Below are positions 32,220 through 44,847 of a stretch of 64,000 bases of DNA, in pieces. Location of the stretch: assembly GCA_019916065.1 (NCBI GenBank), contig CM034237.1, forward strand, positions 23,829,752-23,893,751. Reading direction: 5' to 3'. A model generated the notes under the pieces. That model was not told where the DNA came from, searched no databases, and saw only the letters and a program-made list of their open reading frames with translations. The number at the start of each line of letters is the position of its first letter. The stretch's first letter is position 1. The stretch comes from Vitellaria paradoxa (taxonomy: Eukaryota > Streptophyta > Magnoliopsida > Ericales > Sapotaceae). Position numbers and translations under genes: made by a program.

Positions 32220-33046
32220 TGTTAAGGCAAAAATTGTATATTGGCAAATCAATGGTCAAAGATAGTGGTTTGTAATGTCTAGACTTAGTGTAGGCTAAGA
32301 CACTACAGTCTTGAGTCAAGTAAAAGTATGAAGGCCTTAGGAAAGATGTGTTTGCATACTATTGAAAGTCTGGAAGAAGCCAAACAAGGTTCGGATTTGA
32401 TTTACATAGGAAGACCATAGGATGGCCGTAGTTTGACGCAAGAAAATCCCAAGAGCTGAATTCAGAGTTTTGGGCATGCGAGATCGACGCTCTGAGTCGC
32501 AGGACTGTTGTGGGAAGCCCGCAGGTGCACCCTTCCCGTGAGGTATGCTATTCCAGTCTATTTTGACTGGTTCAAGCCCTAGGCACCTCAGTTTGTCTAT
32601 ATATATCTTCTAAGCGTCTTCAGGGAGAGATACACACATAAAGAGAGAATGTACATCAAGCTTGTGAGCCAGAAAAGTCAGAAGGTTCTCTCAATCGCTT
32701 AGTCGAGCATTCTTACTTCTGCATGATTCGAGGGAGTTCGAATCTTTGAAGAGTTGAGGATTCAGCACATGAAGATACCAATGATTCAATGTTGAGCCTT
32801 CGAGGAGTCGAAGGGCTTTCACTAAAGGAGTTGGTGAATCGAGGATTCGAGCAAATGTCAACAAGAGTATAGAGTCGAGGAGTCGATCTATCGAGAGTTT
32901 GAGTTTGTAACCAACGTTTGATTTTAGTGAAAGTTTTGTTAGAGGTTTCCATTTGTGGGTTTCCTCATTTTGTTTATCTTGCCTTCTTCATTCTTGTGTG
33001 TGTGGTTGATTGATTAGGATGTCTACCAGCAAATTATGAATTTTCA
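32220..33046 (+). repeat. 5' LTR of the TR-GAG element (827 bp)
   Basis: It aligns with 36430-37264 with scattered substitutions and a small indel (an extra AACTATAGACTT-like stretch in the 3' LTR), so the insertion is clearly older than Athila. A TCTATATATATC box at about 32597 is a likely TATA. The stretch 32725-32905 is packed with TCGA-containing repeats such as CGAGGAGTCGA. Confidence 0.85.
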
Positions 33047-33048
33047 AT

Positions 33049-33060
33049 TGGTATCAGAGT
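33049..33060 (+). other. TR-GAG primer binding site, initiator tRNA-Met type
   Basis: TGGTATCAGAGT lies two bases after the LTR and differs from the common TGGTATCAGAGC at the last base. Confidence 0.85.
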
Positions 33061-33099
33061 GGGTTTGTTTTGGAGAAAAAAACGTGATCCTATTTGCTG

Positions 33100-35039
33100 A
33101 TGGATCCTCCTAGAGAAGGCAGCTCGAGTACTAGACCTCTGTAGTTTGATGGCACCAACTATGCATTTTGGAAGGATCGAATGAGAGCTCATCTAATCTT
33201 ATTGAACGTCAATGTTTGGCTAGACATTGATAAAGGTTGGGTAAAACCAACTCATGCTATTGATAACGTGATAGTCGAGAAGCCAATGGATTTGTGGACC
33301 AGGGCTGAGCAAGAAAAGGCAGAATGGAATTACAAAGCCTTGAGTTCTATTTTCCGTGCCGTCTCTGCAGATGAGTTTAGAAGAATTTCAAGTTATGAGA
33401 TTGCCAAGGAAGCTTGGAGGATTCTCGAGTTAGCTCATGAAGGCAATTTCACTGTTAAGAAGTCCAAGCTCCAAAAAATAACCTCTAAGTTTGAAAACTT
33501 GAAGATGTCTGAAGATGAACTGTTTGATAGCTTTTATGCGAAGCTCAGCGACATCGTTAATACAAGCTTCAACCTTGGAGAACAAATTCCCCATCGAAAG
33601 ATCCTAAGTAAGATTCTCCGATCCCTACCTATGTCCTTCCAAGCAAAAGTTATAGTTATTGAAGAGGCCATGGATGTTGATTCAATGAGGGTAGAAGATT
33701 TAGTTGGCTCCCTGCAAACTTATGAAGCAAACATGATCAAACCAAAGTCTAGAGGAGTTGCCCTAAAAACGGTGAAGGAAGACGAGTCCTTCTCAAGTAA
33801 TGATGAGTCAATCCCCTCTCTTAAAGAAATTGCTATCTATACTAAGAAAATTAGAAAATCATTCAAAAAGAAAGATAGCAAGCAAGGAAAGACAAAAAAG
33901 AATGAGAAAGTCAAAGGAGAGAAATCTTTGAAGAAAAAGAAGAAGGAGAACAAGTCTAAGAGCGTGAAGTGTTACGATTGGGCTATGGTCACATAGCTCA
34001 AGACTATGACAATAAGAAGAGCAAGAAAAAGGTTCTCAATGCAACTCTTGATGATTCAAATGATCAGTCAAGTACCTCATCTTCTTCAAAAGATTTTCCA
34101 GAGAATTATACTGCATTCATGGTTAGAGCAAGTGCCCCCTCAAATTCAGTAGAGTCATCCTCTTCTAAGAGCAAGAAAGAAGAATCCTCTGAAAGTGAAG
34201 TTGAAGAAAATTTAGATGAGGAAGTAGACGTTAAAGAGGCCTATGAACAGTTATACCAAGATTGTCGTAAACTCCACAAACAAAATGAGAAGTTGATCGT
34301 GAAGAACAAGGTGTTGAAAAGGGAAAGAGACAGTCTGAAGGTTGCCCTGAAAGAACTACAAACTAAATTTGAAGGTCTTAAAGCAAGTAAAAACACTCAA
34401 GATGACTTGATAACAACTTTCAAGAACAAATTGGATAGAAAAAGACAATGAATTGAAGGATGCCCAGGGTAAGCTGCAATCCATGCAACTCAAGATGAAT
34501 ACTGCTTCTTCACAACTTGATGACATACTTGGGATGCAAAGGAGCCTATGTGACAAAAGAGGACTTGGTTACACTGGCACAAAAGTGGTCAATCTTGAAG
34601 CTAAAGCAGCCCCCAGTGAGAAGAAAAAACCTACGCTTATTCCATTTCAATCCTCAAAGAAAACTGCTCCAAAAATAGTCAAAGCTCCCCAATCAAAGAA
34701 AGGTATTTAAGAGCTTATTTTCAGAAGCTCAAAGGTTTGCCCTCTAACTTGCAACGTAAGTTTGTTCCTATATGTTTTCATTGTGGTATTCTCGGTCACA
34801 TAAGACCACATTGTCACAAATTATATGGGCTTCCCCTATCCTATGTTGACACTAGAAATTCCTTGAGACCTAATTTTCAAGTGTCAAATAGGTTTAGTCC
34901 ATTAAGGTTTCAAAAGTCACGTCTTGATCTTAGACCTTACATGACTTGTCCAATGAGGAATAACATAAAGAAAAAATTTTCACAACCTATTGGTCCAAAA
35001 CCCAACAATCCCAAGATTCAAAATGTTTTCCAAAAATAA
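33100..35039 (+). pseudogene. gag: Copia Gag of the TR-GAG element, disrupted
   Basis: The ATG at 33100 begins MDPPREGSSSTRPL, then meets TAG at 33142-33144 just before FDGTNYAFWK, the usual start of the Copia Gag core. The core continues in frame (33181-33996) with KEAWRILELAHEG, KITSKFENLKM and KILRSLP. The first zinc knuckle is damaged: a frame change near 33975 splits CYD from GYGHIAQD and its last Cys is Tyr. A coiled-coil segment follows (33969-34451), another frame change, then an intact second knuckle CFHCGILGHIRPHC in 34737-35039. Two knuckles around a coiled coil match Gag of SIRE-type Copia elements. At least one stop and three frame changes inactivate it. Confidence 0.85.
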
Positions 35040-36414
35040 AAACTGTTTATGTTAGGAAGAGTGATATCTATGTTACCCATACCCCTAAGAGTGTTGAAAG
35101 TGTGAACCTTAACATGTAGAGGCAATTTTTTTTTTTTTCTTTTATGAACTAGGCTATGCGTTATTGTTATATTCTTACCTAGTTCTATGAGATCATGTAG
35201 ATTAGATATTTTTTTTTGATAAGAAATTTTTTTTTGGAGCAATGTTATTCTTTGTGATATTCTTGCATGTTCTGTTACTTCATACACACTTAAAAAATCA
35301 CAGAATTAAAATTGTTGATCTACATAGGTGTCATAAATTTGAATTGCTTGATAATCCTGAATCCTATGTTTTGTTGTTCTTTGTCATGGTAGTGGTATGC
35401 CAATTATAATTGCACGAAATTTAGTATATCATGAAAAATATTTTCCTCCACTCAATTGGTTTAATAAATTCTCCTTTTTGGATTATTGGTTGCTCTTGAG
35501 TTTACATAAAAAAAATTAAAAAATCACTTGGAAAGGGCTACCAATGGGATAGAGTCCAGCTAGCCTGTTGACGTGCGGGTTATCAAAATAACCACCCCTG
35601 GGTTTGACGATACAGAAAGAATACTACCTACTCATAAGTGTGTGAAAGCCGCCAAGTAAAAATAAAAAATATATATATTGGCGGATGAGAATTGAAAAAT
35701 TGGTGTTTAGTTGAAAACAATAAATTGAGGAGAAACTAGTTGAAGAGCTAACATTGCATATCTTACTCAATTCAATTCAAAGTCCAAAAGGAACAATTTT
35801 TAAATTCATGCAAGTTTGTGAAGAGTATTAATCATGTTGCACTTAAACTTTATTTCACATACTGCACAAGCATTTGACCATTAGTATGACATATGTGAAC
35901 AACTTATGACATAAATTGTAAGGTGATTCTTGGAAATCTTATTTGTTACTATTTATGTATGGTCAAAATTTTGAAACTATGTTTCATTTTGTGTTTGGGA
36001 AAATAGAACTTGGAATGAATCGATCAAGAATATATGTTATACCTTTTTATTTTTTCAATTCATGTCAAAAGGGGGGAGATATAATTAAGGGGGAGAATGT
36101 TTGAAAAGGGAAGAATGCTTGAAAAAAATTTTGTTTATTAAGGGGGAGAATAATTAATTTTTTGATGGTTAATATGTGCTAATTAATTAAGGGGGAGAAT
36201 ATTTTATTTCATTGTTCATTTTTTGTTAATTTTTAATTATTTATTTATTCCACATGATGCCTTGATCGTTTTGTTTAAGTATGCAGCAAACAGGTTTAAT
36301 AAAAAAAGCATATTGATCATTGCAAAATGTTTACTGAGGCCTTAATCTAGGATGAGCTTTCTTGTAGTATTAGCTTTCTTGTAATATTATGTTTTTGAGT
36401 TTTGACATGGAATT
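35040..36414 (+). other. TR-GAG 3' non-coding region with repeated purine tracts
   Basis: There is no pol sequence. At about 35526-35600 a stretch with GAAAGGGCTACCAATGGGA and GGTTATCAAAATAACC matches the sequence that follows RNase H in the SIRE-like element (complement near 44488-44545), so pol appears to have been deleted between gag and this point. AAGGGGGAGA-type purine runs occur at about 36070, 36087, 36140 and 36189, before the true tract at 36415-36429. Confidence 0.65.
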
Positions 36415-36429
36415 GCCAAAGGAGGAGAT

Positions 36430-37264
36430 TGTTAAGGCTAAAATTATATATTGGCAAATCCATGGTCAAAGATAGTGGTTTGTAATGTCTAAACTATAGA
36501 CTTAGTGTAGACTAAGACACTATAGTCTTGAGTCAAATAAAAGTGTGAAGGCCTTAGGAAAGATGTGTTTGCATAATATTGGAAGTCTGGAAGAAGCCAA
36601 ACAAGGTTTAGATTTGATTTACGAAGGAAGACCGTAGGATGGCCACAGTTTGACGCAGAAAAATCCCAAGAGCTGAATTCAGAGTTTTGGGCATGCGGGA
36701 TCGGCACTCTGAGTTGCGGGATTGCCACAGGAAGCCCGCAGGTGCACCCTTCCCGCGAGGTATGCTATTCTAGCCTATTTTGATTGGTTCGAGCCCTAGC
36801 CGCCTCAGTTTGTCTATATATATCTTCTAGGCATCTTTAGGGAGAGATACACACACAGGGAGAGAATGTACATCAAGCTCGTGAGCCAGAAAAGTTAGAA
36901 GGTTCTCTCAATTGCTTAGCCAAGCATTCTTGCTTCTGCATGATTCGAAGGAGTTTGAATCTTTGAAGAGCTGAGGATTCAGCATGGTAATATGCTGAGG
37001 ATTCGGTGTTGAGCCTTCGAGGAGTCGAAGGGCTTTCACTAAAGGAGTTGGTGAATCGAGGATTCGAGCAAACGTCAACAAGAGCATAGAGTTGAGGAGT
37101 AGATCTATCGAGAGTTTAAGTTTGTAACCAACGTTTGATTTTAGTAAAAGTTTTGTTAGAGGTTTCACTTTGTGGGTTTCCTCATTTTGTTTATCCTACC
37201 TTCTTCATTCTTGTGTGTGTGGTTGATTGATTGGGATCTCTACTAGCAAATTACGAAATTTTCA
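36430..37264 (+). repeat. 3' LTR of the TR-GAG element (835 bp)
   Basis: It starts TGTTAAGGCTAAA after the purine tract CCAAAGGAGGAGAT and ends AAATTTTCA. It is followed by the target duplication AAGGT. Confidence 0.85.
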
Positions 37265-37984
37265 AAGGTAATTCATATACCGTTAGTGAAAATTTTAAAT
37301 ATATATATATATATCAATTTTTAAAGCGTCCTATATAATTTTTTTAATCAGCCTTCATATAGTTTTGACAATAAAATCCCATTATTTCACTTGTAATTGC
37401 CATTTTTTTGGTGTAACGTACATATACTGGATTAATTCACTGCTAAAATTATAAATTTTTAAAATAATTTTATTTTTTCAAAAATTACCCTCAAAAATTT
37501 ATTATATTACTATAATTAGTTTTAATAATTTTATTATAAAAACATTCTCACTATATCTATAGAGAGTATATAATCTTTATCCTTATTGACTAAAAATGTT
37601 GAGTCCACTTTTAAGTGAGTGTAAATATCACCCTTTATATACAATTTATGGTGTATGAATAAAAATTAAGAATAATATGGTAAATGTATTTCTAGATTTT
37701 TTTCATATGGAGGCAGGTTATTGTTACTTAAATTTTTTAAATATTTTACTTATGCCATATGAGTTACCTTCCTATGATTAATTTAAGAATATTTTGATAA
37801 GTTAACATGACTAATTGTTTTTAGTAAAAATTCTTTTTCATCATGAAAAATTAAATTATCTTGATGAAATAAAAAATATTTTTCATTATAAAAATTAAAA
37901 TTGCATTAATAAATTACTTTTGATAATAAGTGGAATTAATTTATAAAATCAATTAATCAAGGATAATTTTGTCATTTGAATGAT
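37265..37984 (+). other. Last part of duplicated segment copy A, then unassigned AT-rich DNA
   Basis: About 37270-37480 aligns with 63625-63850 of copy B (for example TATATATATATATCAATTTTTAAAG-like sequence, then TAATCAGCC and ATAGTTTTGA). Beyond that the match fades. No gene is seen. Confidence 0.6.
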
Positions 37985-38650
37985 ATTAAAAAAAAATCAG
38001 AAAAGGCTTGAAATCTATTAGTCACAAAAACTCTAGGATTTTGGATTTTTAGAAAACATTTTCACATAATTCAAAGGGAGTCTATAGAGTTTGTGACAGT
38101 GTAGGTGCATGCAACCTTTGATCTCATAGTGATGGCGTACAAGTACAAAGGACTGGGGTTTAGCAAAATATGTAAAATATGTACCTTTCACCATAGGAGA
38201 AGGATATTGTTGATGTCTTATTTGTGGGCCACTCCTCCCTGGTGGTGCTGCTTGCTTTAGAAAGGTCTTTGAAGTTGCAGCAAATTTTGAAACAACCTTT
38301 GGAGCTTCTAGAGAATATTTTGATGCTGCAGATGTGATCTTCTCCCCAGTATAGCCTAGGCTAGATTTGTCTTCGTGAGGCCTCTATTTGCTCCAAATCT
38401 CTTCAAATATGTTTGAACCGGAGTTCATTTTTTCAATTACCTTACCATCTTACTCTATCTTTTTTTCTAGCTTGCTAATATTTACTCGTAATTCCCCAAT
38501 GATTTTCTCTAACTCTTGAATTTTTTTATTTTTCTCTTTAAGCTTTAATTTTAATTTATCTGCACTTTGAGGCTGAGAGTTTTTATTAGATTTAGTAATA
38601 ATTGGAGAATCATATGGAACTTGAAAAATTGAAGGATACGCCATGTAGTG
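37985..38650 (-). pseudogene. gag: SIRE-like Gag, C-terminal half, truncated
   Basis: The minus strand holds a start-like MAYPSIFQVPYDSPI (38644) with a Lys/Leu/Glu coiled coil of about 40 residues. After a frame break it continues to a degenerate second zinc knuckle, GCMHLHCHKLYRLPLNYV, matching the HIRPHCHKLYGLPLSYV region of the TR-GAG gag. The sequence stops at about 37985 in the same region where the right-hand fragment begins (48200). Confidence 0.6.
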
Positions 38651-38712
38651 GGTTAATAGATACTAGTTTTTCAGGATCTCGCTTGTATAGTAAAAACCCT
38701 GGACGAACACTA

Positions 38713-38723
38713 CTCTAATACCA
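38713..38723 (-). other. SIRE-like primer binding site
   Basis: The plus strand CTCTAATACCA is the complement of TGGTATTAGAG, a one-base variant of the initiator tRNA-Met site. It is separated by AT from the LTR end, as in the TR-GAG element. Confidence 0.75.
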
Positions 38724-38725
38724 AT

Positions 38726-39560
38726 TGAAAATTCCGAATCATGCAGCCACATGCAATAACACAGAGAATTAACAAGGAAATCCTTTTACAGGGAGAAAAA
38801 TCTCAATTACAAATTTCACTGTCAACAGGTTATAAGAGTCTACTTAGACTCTCTAAGATTCACTTGCATAAATTTTTTCATCACTCTTGCTTGGTTTACT
38901 TGATAAACCCTACAAGTGGACTTGCTACTTCGCATAGAAAGTAAAGAAAGAATGAACTAAGAAAAAGCTAAAGAAATTTCACTAAGCTCTCAAAAATAAA
39001 AACTCTCTCTCTAGATTTCTATAATATACCCCTAGTGGTGATATGTATTTATTAGGGTCAAATACATATATATAGAATTGCAAGCAGTTGTCCTAATCTA
39101 GTAGAATAAGAAAGAAGATCGTCCAATATTACATAGCCCAAACCTTCGAGCATCTAGTGCTGTGCCTGTGCCAATTTCTCGAACCCTCTTGCATCTATCC
39201 CTCAAGCTACAGGGACTACTAGAATCTAGTATGGGCCAAATCACATATAGGGCGCACCCGTGAACTCCCTAGGGACTCCTAGTACCAGATTAGCGTAGTC
39301 CTGCGTACCCTCCATACCGCCTACGATGTGTACTGGATTTTTACAAGTCTGCATGGCTGAGTCCTAATCCATGTAGGATTGTATTTGTTCAATTTTTTAC
39401 TTGAATTAGAACTTTACACTCTTTGGAAATTCTTTAATTTAAGAAGTCTTCAGATTTAGGGAACATGCAAATCTTCTCTTTTTCTTCAAATTAGGAAACA
39501 TTCCAGCAATCCGTTTTCAACTTAAGATTTTTTATGGATTTGCCATAATAAAACTTTATA
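38726..39560 (-). repeat. Single LTR of the SIRE-like element (835 bp)
   Basis: The minus strand starts TATAAAG (a decayed TGTTAAG) after a purine tract AATCGGGAGGT (39571-39561) and ends GGAATTTTCA before the PBS. Its length equals that of the TR-GAG 3' LTR, and the preceding TTTTGATATGGAATTACCAA matches the pre-LTR sequence of that element. Confidence 0.7.
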
Positions 39561-39659
39561 ACCTCCCGATTGGTAATTCCATATCAAAACTTAAATTAAA
39601 TTTCAAGATTAATTCTGCAAGACTTGAACAAACACTCAAGGCATCATATGGTAAAAGAA

Positions 39660-42600
39660 ATATGGACCTAACATTTAAGATACCAGCTTCCAAGTTTTAA
39701 AATATAACAAGTCAACAAGTCAAAGTAATAATTACAAACCCTTACTCCCACTTTTTGATATGGAAATAACAAGCACATAAAATAAAGGGAACTCAAAATA
39801 AGACAAAACATGTCTAGAAACAAGTAACAAATAAGCACATCAATAGTAACCACCATTGCCATCATATTTATTGCCACCACCATTTGCATCTTCACTTCCA
39901 AAAGAGCCACCACCAAATCTTGTGTCATCATCATCATCCTAATTGAGCTTGCCCTAGAAAGCACCAAAATTATCTATCTATTGGTGCAAGGATTGAAAGT
40001 TGGTAGTGCATAACTCAGTCAAGCTTTGAATACTGCTCTTTATACTTGTCAACTTACCTCCCATGACCTCTTGTTCAGCTCTAACTTCTACAACCTCCCC
40101 CTCAAGTTGTAGTAAAAATGGAGACATAGAATTTACTTTGAAAGGATGAGTGCTCCAACTAGTCTCTTCCATATCAGGCTCATCAAGAGTATCATCGATG
40201 GCCTGACATACAGATTTATGTGTAGTGAGTCATGTGATAGGAGAGGGCTGTGGTGTAAGTCCAGATGTTGGCAACTCAATCTAGTTTGCCTAAATGATCT
40301 TGGTGACGATGACACCAAAACGAAAAGAATTCTTGGTGCATTTAAGTTATTGGGGAGTGAACATGAGTCAAAAAATAAATAATACAACAATAAACTTTAG
40401 ACCTATGAGGATGGCATAAATGATACAACTACGCCTCAGTATGACATGAGAGTAATATGAGGTGGGGTTAATGGATGCAAACATAAAGGGATTCAACCTA
40501 TGATGATCAGTCTTAAGATGACCATGAATGTAAGTCTCACCTCTCCAAGGTGGAGAACCAATGAGGACACTAAAAATGTAGGTTAGTTCCTCTTTGGTTG
40601 GTGTCACGCCACGTTTGTCGTGACCCGAGGAGTAAGTGATTCAACATACAAACCATGTACTAACTAACTATACCCTAATCAGAGCCAGTCACTACACTGG
40701 AGCAACATCCACACAAGACAATAACCTAATATAATCTAAACCAAACCTCGGCTATTACCAGGCTGTAATGCTCTAACATGTCCTATAACCATCTTACTCA
40801 AACATAGCCCTTATGGCCTTTACAACCCAATCGAATAAATTTCTACATTAAAATAATATTATAAACCCAAATATAATTTTAACTTAAGAAAATAGAAATG
40901 TCATATCTGCAATAACTTGTGCACTTCTAATCCCACCAAATGCCCACCTAGTCCTTAGGATCTGTTTCTACAACAAAATTTGTAGGGACGTGAGAACTAA
41001 TCCACTTTTGCTCACGTAACATTATAAAGCATAAATAATATGTAAAGTAAAAGTATGTAATATGATTATCACAAGTAAATCAATATCTTTAATTTAATCA
41101 TAATCAGTCATAAATAGTAAGGCCCAACATAATCAAATAAGTAAATAACGTTTCTCTGTACCACCATATTACAACCATTATTACAAGTTTCAACATTCAA
41201 TCCACTTAGTATCTTTCTTAACATTATCATCAATTTTTAACCATCATATTTTCATTTCCATTTAAATCCACAGGATGGGTACATTATACTTCATTATTAA
41301 GGGTCACGATTAGCCATAATATATGTCGTCATTTAGGGCCACGAGTAGCCACAGGACCACGATTAGCCATAATACACGTCATATTGTAGGCTACTAACCT
41401 ACTGACATAAACATCAGTCCCTGCACAAGTTTCGGATCTTTCAACCCTACGGTAATCTCTCTACCTTTCCTATTTTTCAGTACCTTCCATTCCCATGTCA
41501 CGACATCAATCACATTATCTTTTTATTTCTTTCCATTATCATCCTCAATCATTTTATTCATAGCATATCATCATAATCCACAATTAATACATATCGTCTC
41601 ATCATTTTCTTTCATTTTCATTATCAATTTCAACAATAACTCAATATATTCTAAATCCAATTATCATATCATTTTTATCAGAATCAAGTTATTCTTATCT
41701 TGATCAAATAATCAATATCATTCAATATAAACAACCAATCATATTCTAGTCATCATAATTAATCAATAATAATGAAAATGTTCATAAATCAAGGAATACT
41801 AAATCATGTATTTCTTCAATAATTCAGTATCCGTCATCTTATTTCTTCAATAATTCAGTATCCTTCATCGTATCTCTTAAACATCTCCCATCCAAACATT
41901 TTCACCACTAATATCTCATTTGATCATTTTATTGTAAACATCAAATTATAAATCATTTATCATTAATAATCAACACTAATTTCCGTTCATTTATAATATC
42001 TAATCACGATATCATACCTATATCATTCATATTTTCATTTATCTCTTTCCTTTCTATAAATCTTATCATATTCTTTTTATCCTCTTATTTAATCAAGAAC
42101 ATTCTTATATCATCATAACAACCAATATAACAATCTTATTCAATTCAACCTTACAGTAATATGCTATCACTATATTATAAAATTTCCTCATTCCCTTAAC
42201 ATATTTTTAATTCTTTTTAACTCAAGCATTACATAGTACATATTCATAAGTTTATCACAACATAATGGGTAGTATATATATCAAGAATAAGATGCTCAAA
42301 ACTGAGGGCGCCCCAATAGGGGACTCGAGTGCCCTCACTACTCAAACCAAGTTAGATGAATCGACCCAGGCACCCCCATAAGGACCCCGGCCCTATTGTC
42401 TAGAGAGCTACTCTGCTCTGGTTCAAGCTATAACTCATGGTTTTGTGTCCCAAACTTAGCCTAATCCAATGTTTAACCCAAAATCTTATTTTCTTGTGTT
42501 GTTTAGGACCTAAAAAGTTCTAAAAAGTCAATCAAACCAAGTTTTAAGTCACTCAATTTATCAAAATAAAAATCTTGGTTTTAACCTATACGTACACATA

Positions 42601-43925
42601 TTCGCCTATAATACACAAGTTGAATCATTTCCTCATGCTTCCAAATTCTTAAATAACCATCATAACAACATTTCTTAACTCAATAAGAAGCTAGAAATTC
42701 CCTACCTCAAGCCTTGAACATAAGGGTAGTGGACACTCGGTTTTAGGCTTCCAACTTTGAGTTTGTTCAATCTCATCACCTTTTGATCCAAACAACAAAT
42801 AAACCACATAGAAGTGTTCACTGGGTACTTAATTTCAATCTTGTAAAATTAATTTGAGTTTGGTAAGGGTTAAGGTTAAGTTTCTTGGTTCCTTCTCTGG
42901 TTCTACTTCTTCTCCCAACACCAAACTCTCTCTTTCTCTCTCTTCTCTCATACATACATATACGTACACTTGGCTTGGTTTCCAAGCATGCTAGAGGGCC
43001 CTACACCTTCATCCTGCTCCCTATTCTGATTAGGGAAGGCTATAGAAGTAACCCTCAGCTGCACAAGCCAGAACCACATCAATTTATCAATCTGCTACAC
43101 ATGACGGGTGCCCCTTGAGGACCCGGGCACTCACCCTTCTACCCAGGGTGCCCCCTGCATTCCTCTATGCCAAAATGACAATTTTTTGGGTTATTTGGTC
43201 CATTATTTCTAAAATTTTCAATTATAAGACATTACTAATGACTAATATTGCTTAAATAACATATTATCACACCCAAATCGTGTTAAAAACCATCAATTTG
43301 TATCAATACGAAAATATAGGATATTACAATGGGGTAAAATAAAGATAGTCTCTTAACAAGGTTAGGACGGTCTATGCATAGGATGGATGTAATAATGTCA
43401 GGTGTAACAACTATTGGGACACGATTGACAACAGTCTTAAAAGTGGCATTTTCAAAACCAGTTTCATTAATATTGGCATAAAATTCTTAGACCAATTTTA
43501 CTGGTTCAGACGCAGAAATATCTGTAACAGACTCCTAACCCAGCTGTGCAAACAGTAAGCGGATCAGTGGAAAATCATTCACGTCTAGTTTTCCTTTAAT
43601 AAGTATAGGCCTTTTTGAAAAAAAGTTACAAAACTCATTTAAATTTACAAAACGGTTCCTAGAAGAAGATACAGTTTTGTTGCTTTCTAGCATTTTTTTT
43701 TTCAGAAAATGAACCCAACAGTGATATATAAAGACCAAAACAAAAAAAAATGCTACATACGACAAGCTAAAGAAAAAGATAAATAGAGAAATACATATGA
43801 TGCACGTAGGACCACAGACATGAGAGATGGAGGTTGGATGGCCGCAGGATCGAGAATGGAACATATGCAAATGAAAACTAGTGCTGACCATCCAACTTAT
43901 ATGAGGGGGTTGACCCCTCACACTC
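39660..43925 (-). pseudogene. Env-position ORF of the SIRE-like element, split by a solo LTR
   Basis: The N-terminal part (43921-43329) has SSSRNRFVNLNEFCNFF, then RPILIKGKLDVNDFPLI and, in a neighbouring frame, EFYANINETGF and VNRVPIVVTPD. After the insertion the reading resumes at 40601 with PTKEELTYIFSVL, then SYYSHVILRRSC and IIYAILIGLKF. A segment with LLQLEGEVVEVRAEQEVMGG (40090 region) looks coiled-coil. The pattern resembles the putative plant transposon protein domain found after pol in SIRE-like and Athila elements. Stops and frame changes abound. I see no sign of a working membrane protein. Confidence 0.55.
40602..43328 (-). mobile_element. Probable Tekay-type solo LTR (2727 bp)
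   Basis: On the minus strand it starts TGTAATATCC (43328) and ends TGGCGTGACA (40602), TG and CA ends typical of Tekay LTRs. Removing it joins the two halves of the env-like ORF in register. Flanking 5-mers GTTGG and ATGGG agree at three of five positions, so any target duplication has decayed. No PBS, purine tract or coding sequence is found inside, and the size suits one LTR, hence a solo LTR left by recombination. Confidence 0.75.
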
Positions 43926-44389
43926 TTTGTGCCTTTGGTGCACCATCTGCCCGAATGGGTGCACTTTTGGCACCCTCCCTGCGAGGTGTACTGGAATATC
44001 TTGAGGGTTCAGCCTCCCTGCTCTTTCCTTGTGAATCTCTCTGGAATGTGCTTTAGGGTCTTTTTATGCATAATGTTTTTTTTTAAATAAAGTATATGTA
44101 CGAAAAAAATGATAGGGAAGCTCACTAAATAGATTGAAGAAATGTTACTTCGCCTATATCCAAATATGTAAATCAATCCTTCAATATTTATAAATTTTAA
44201 ATGAACAAGAATTCATCTTTCCAAATAAATCTCCAGGTTTGCGTCATGAGATGAATTAAGCCATAAAATCGAAAGAAAATGCTTGTATAAAATTACAACT
44301 AATCGAATATATATGCTCCCCTTCAAACAAGTCATAAGATCAAGTGATTAAATTTGATACACCAAATGAATTGAGAGCAAATATTTTTT

Positions 44390-44847
44390 TTTCTCCATGA
44401 ATACCCATTTCAAGATCTCAGCAGCTTTTACATGTTTATGGGTAGGTAACTATTTCCTTAAATCATCTTTTCCTAGAGGGGGTTATTTTGACAACCGACA
44501 TGTCATTAAGGAGCTTTTCACTGGTCCCATCTGTAGCCCTTTTCAAGACAAGATACATTTCTTTTTAATTGCTCTTCATCATTTTTTAAGTGTATCAAAT
44601 ATTAATTTACGATCCATAGATAAGAAGACAGAAAGATATATACAGAATTAGTCAAGTGCTTAAAGAAGTGCATCAAAATTATGGCAAAGTTCATCAAAAT
44701 ACTTCTTTTCAATTTAAATATAAATATAATTTTTTAATCCATTACAATGAATTTGACTGAATGATTGATGCACATATAAGGAGATAAAAGTTATAAAATT
44801 TCTTCAAAACAAATGATAAACTACTATCCCATTTTGTTTTTAGAAAA
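44390..44847 (-). other. Post-RNase H spacer of the SIRE-like element
   Basis: It includes GGTTATTTTGACAACCGACA (44480-44499), the counterpart of the region at 35570-35600 in the TR-GAG element. No coding sequence is seen. Confidence 0.55.

Larger units (their letters stand above)
32220..37264 (+). mobile_element. Copia-type TR-GAG element: two LTRs, gag, no pol (5045 bp)
   Basis: LTRs at 32220-33046 and 36430-37264 start TGTTAAGGC and end TTTTCA. A tRNA-Met-type PBS lies at 33049-33060 and a purine tract ends at 36429. Flanking 5-mers are AACGT (32215-32219) and AAGGT (37265-37269), a target duplication with one change. Copy B carries the unoccupied site near 63620. The interior has a disrupted gag and then about 1.4 kb of non-coding sequence, with no protease, integrase, reverse transcriptase or RNase H. 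Elements with this content have been described as TR-GAGs. The gag and post-pol landmarks resemble the SIRE-like element at 37985-48200. Confidence 0.85.

Noticed and set aside
43820..44056. Plus-strand 78-residue frame in a GC-richer patch
   Set aside because: It lies opposite the env-like remnant of the SIRE-like element and matches nothing I recognise.
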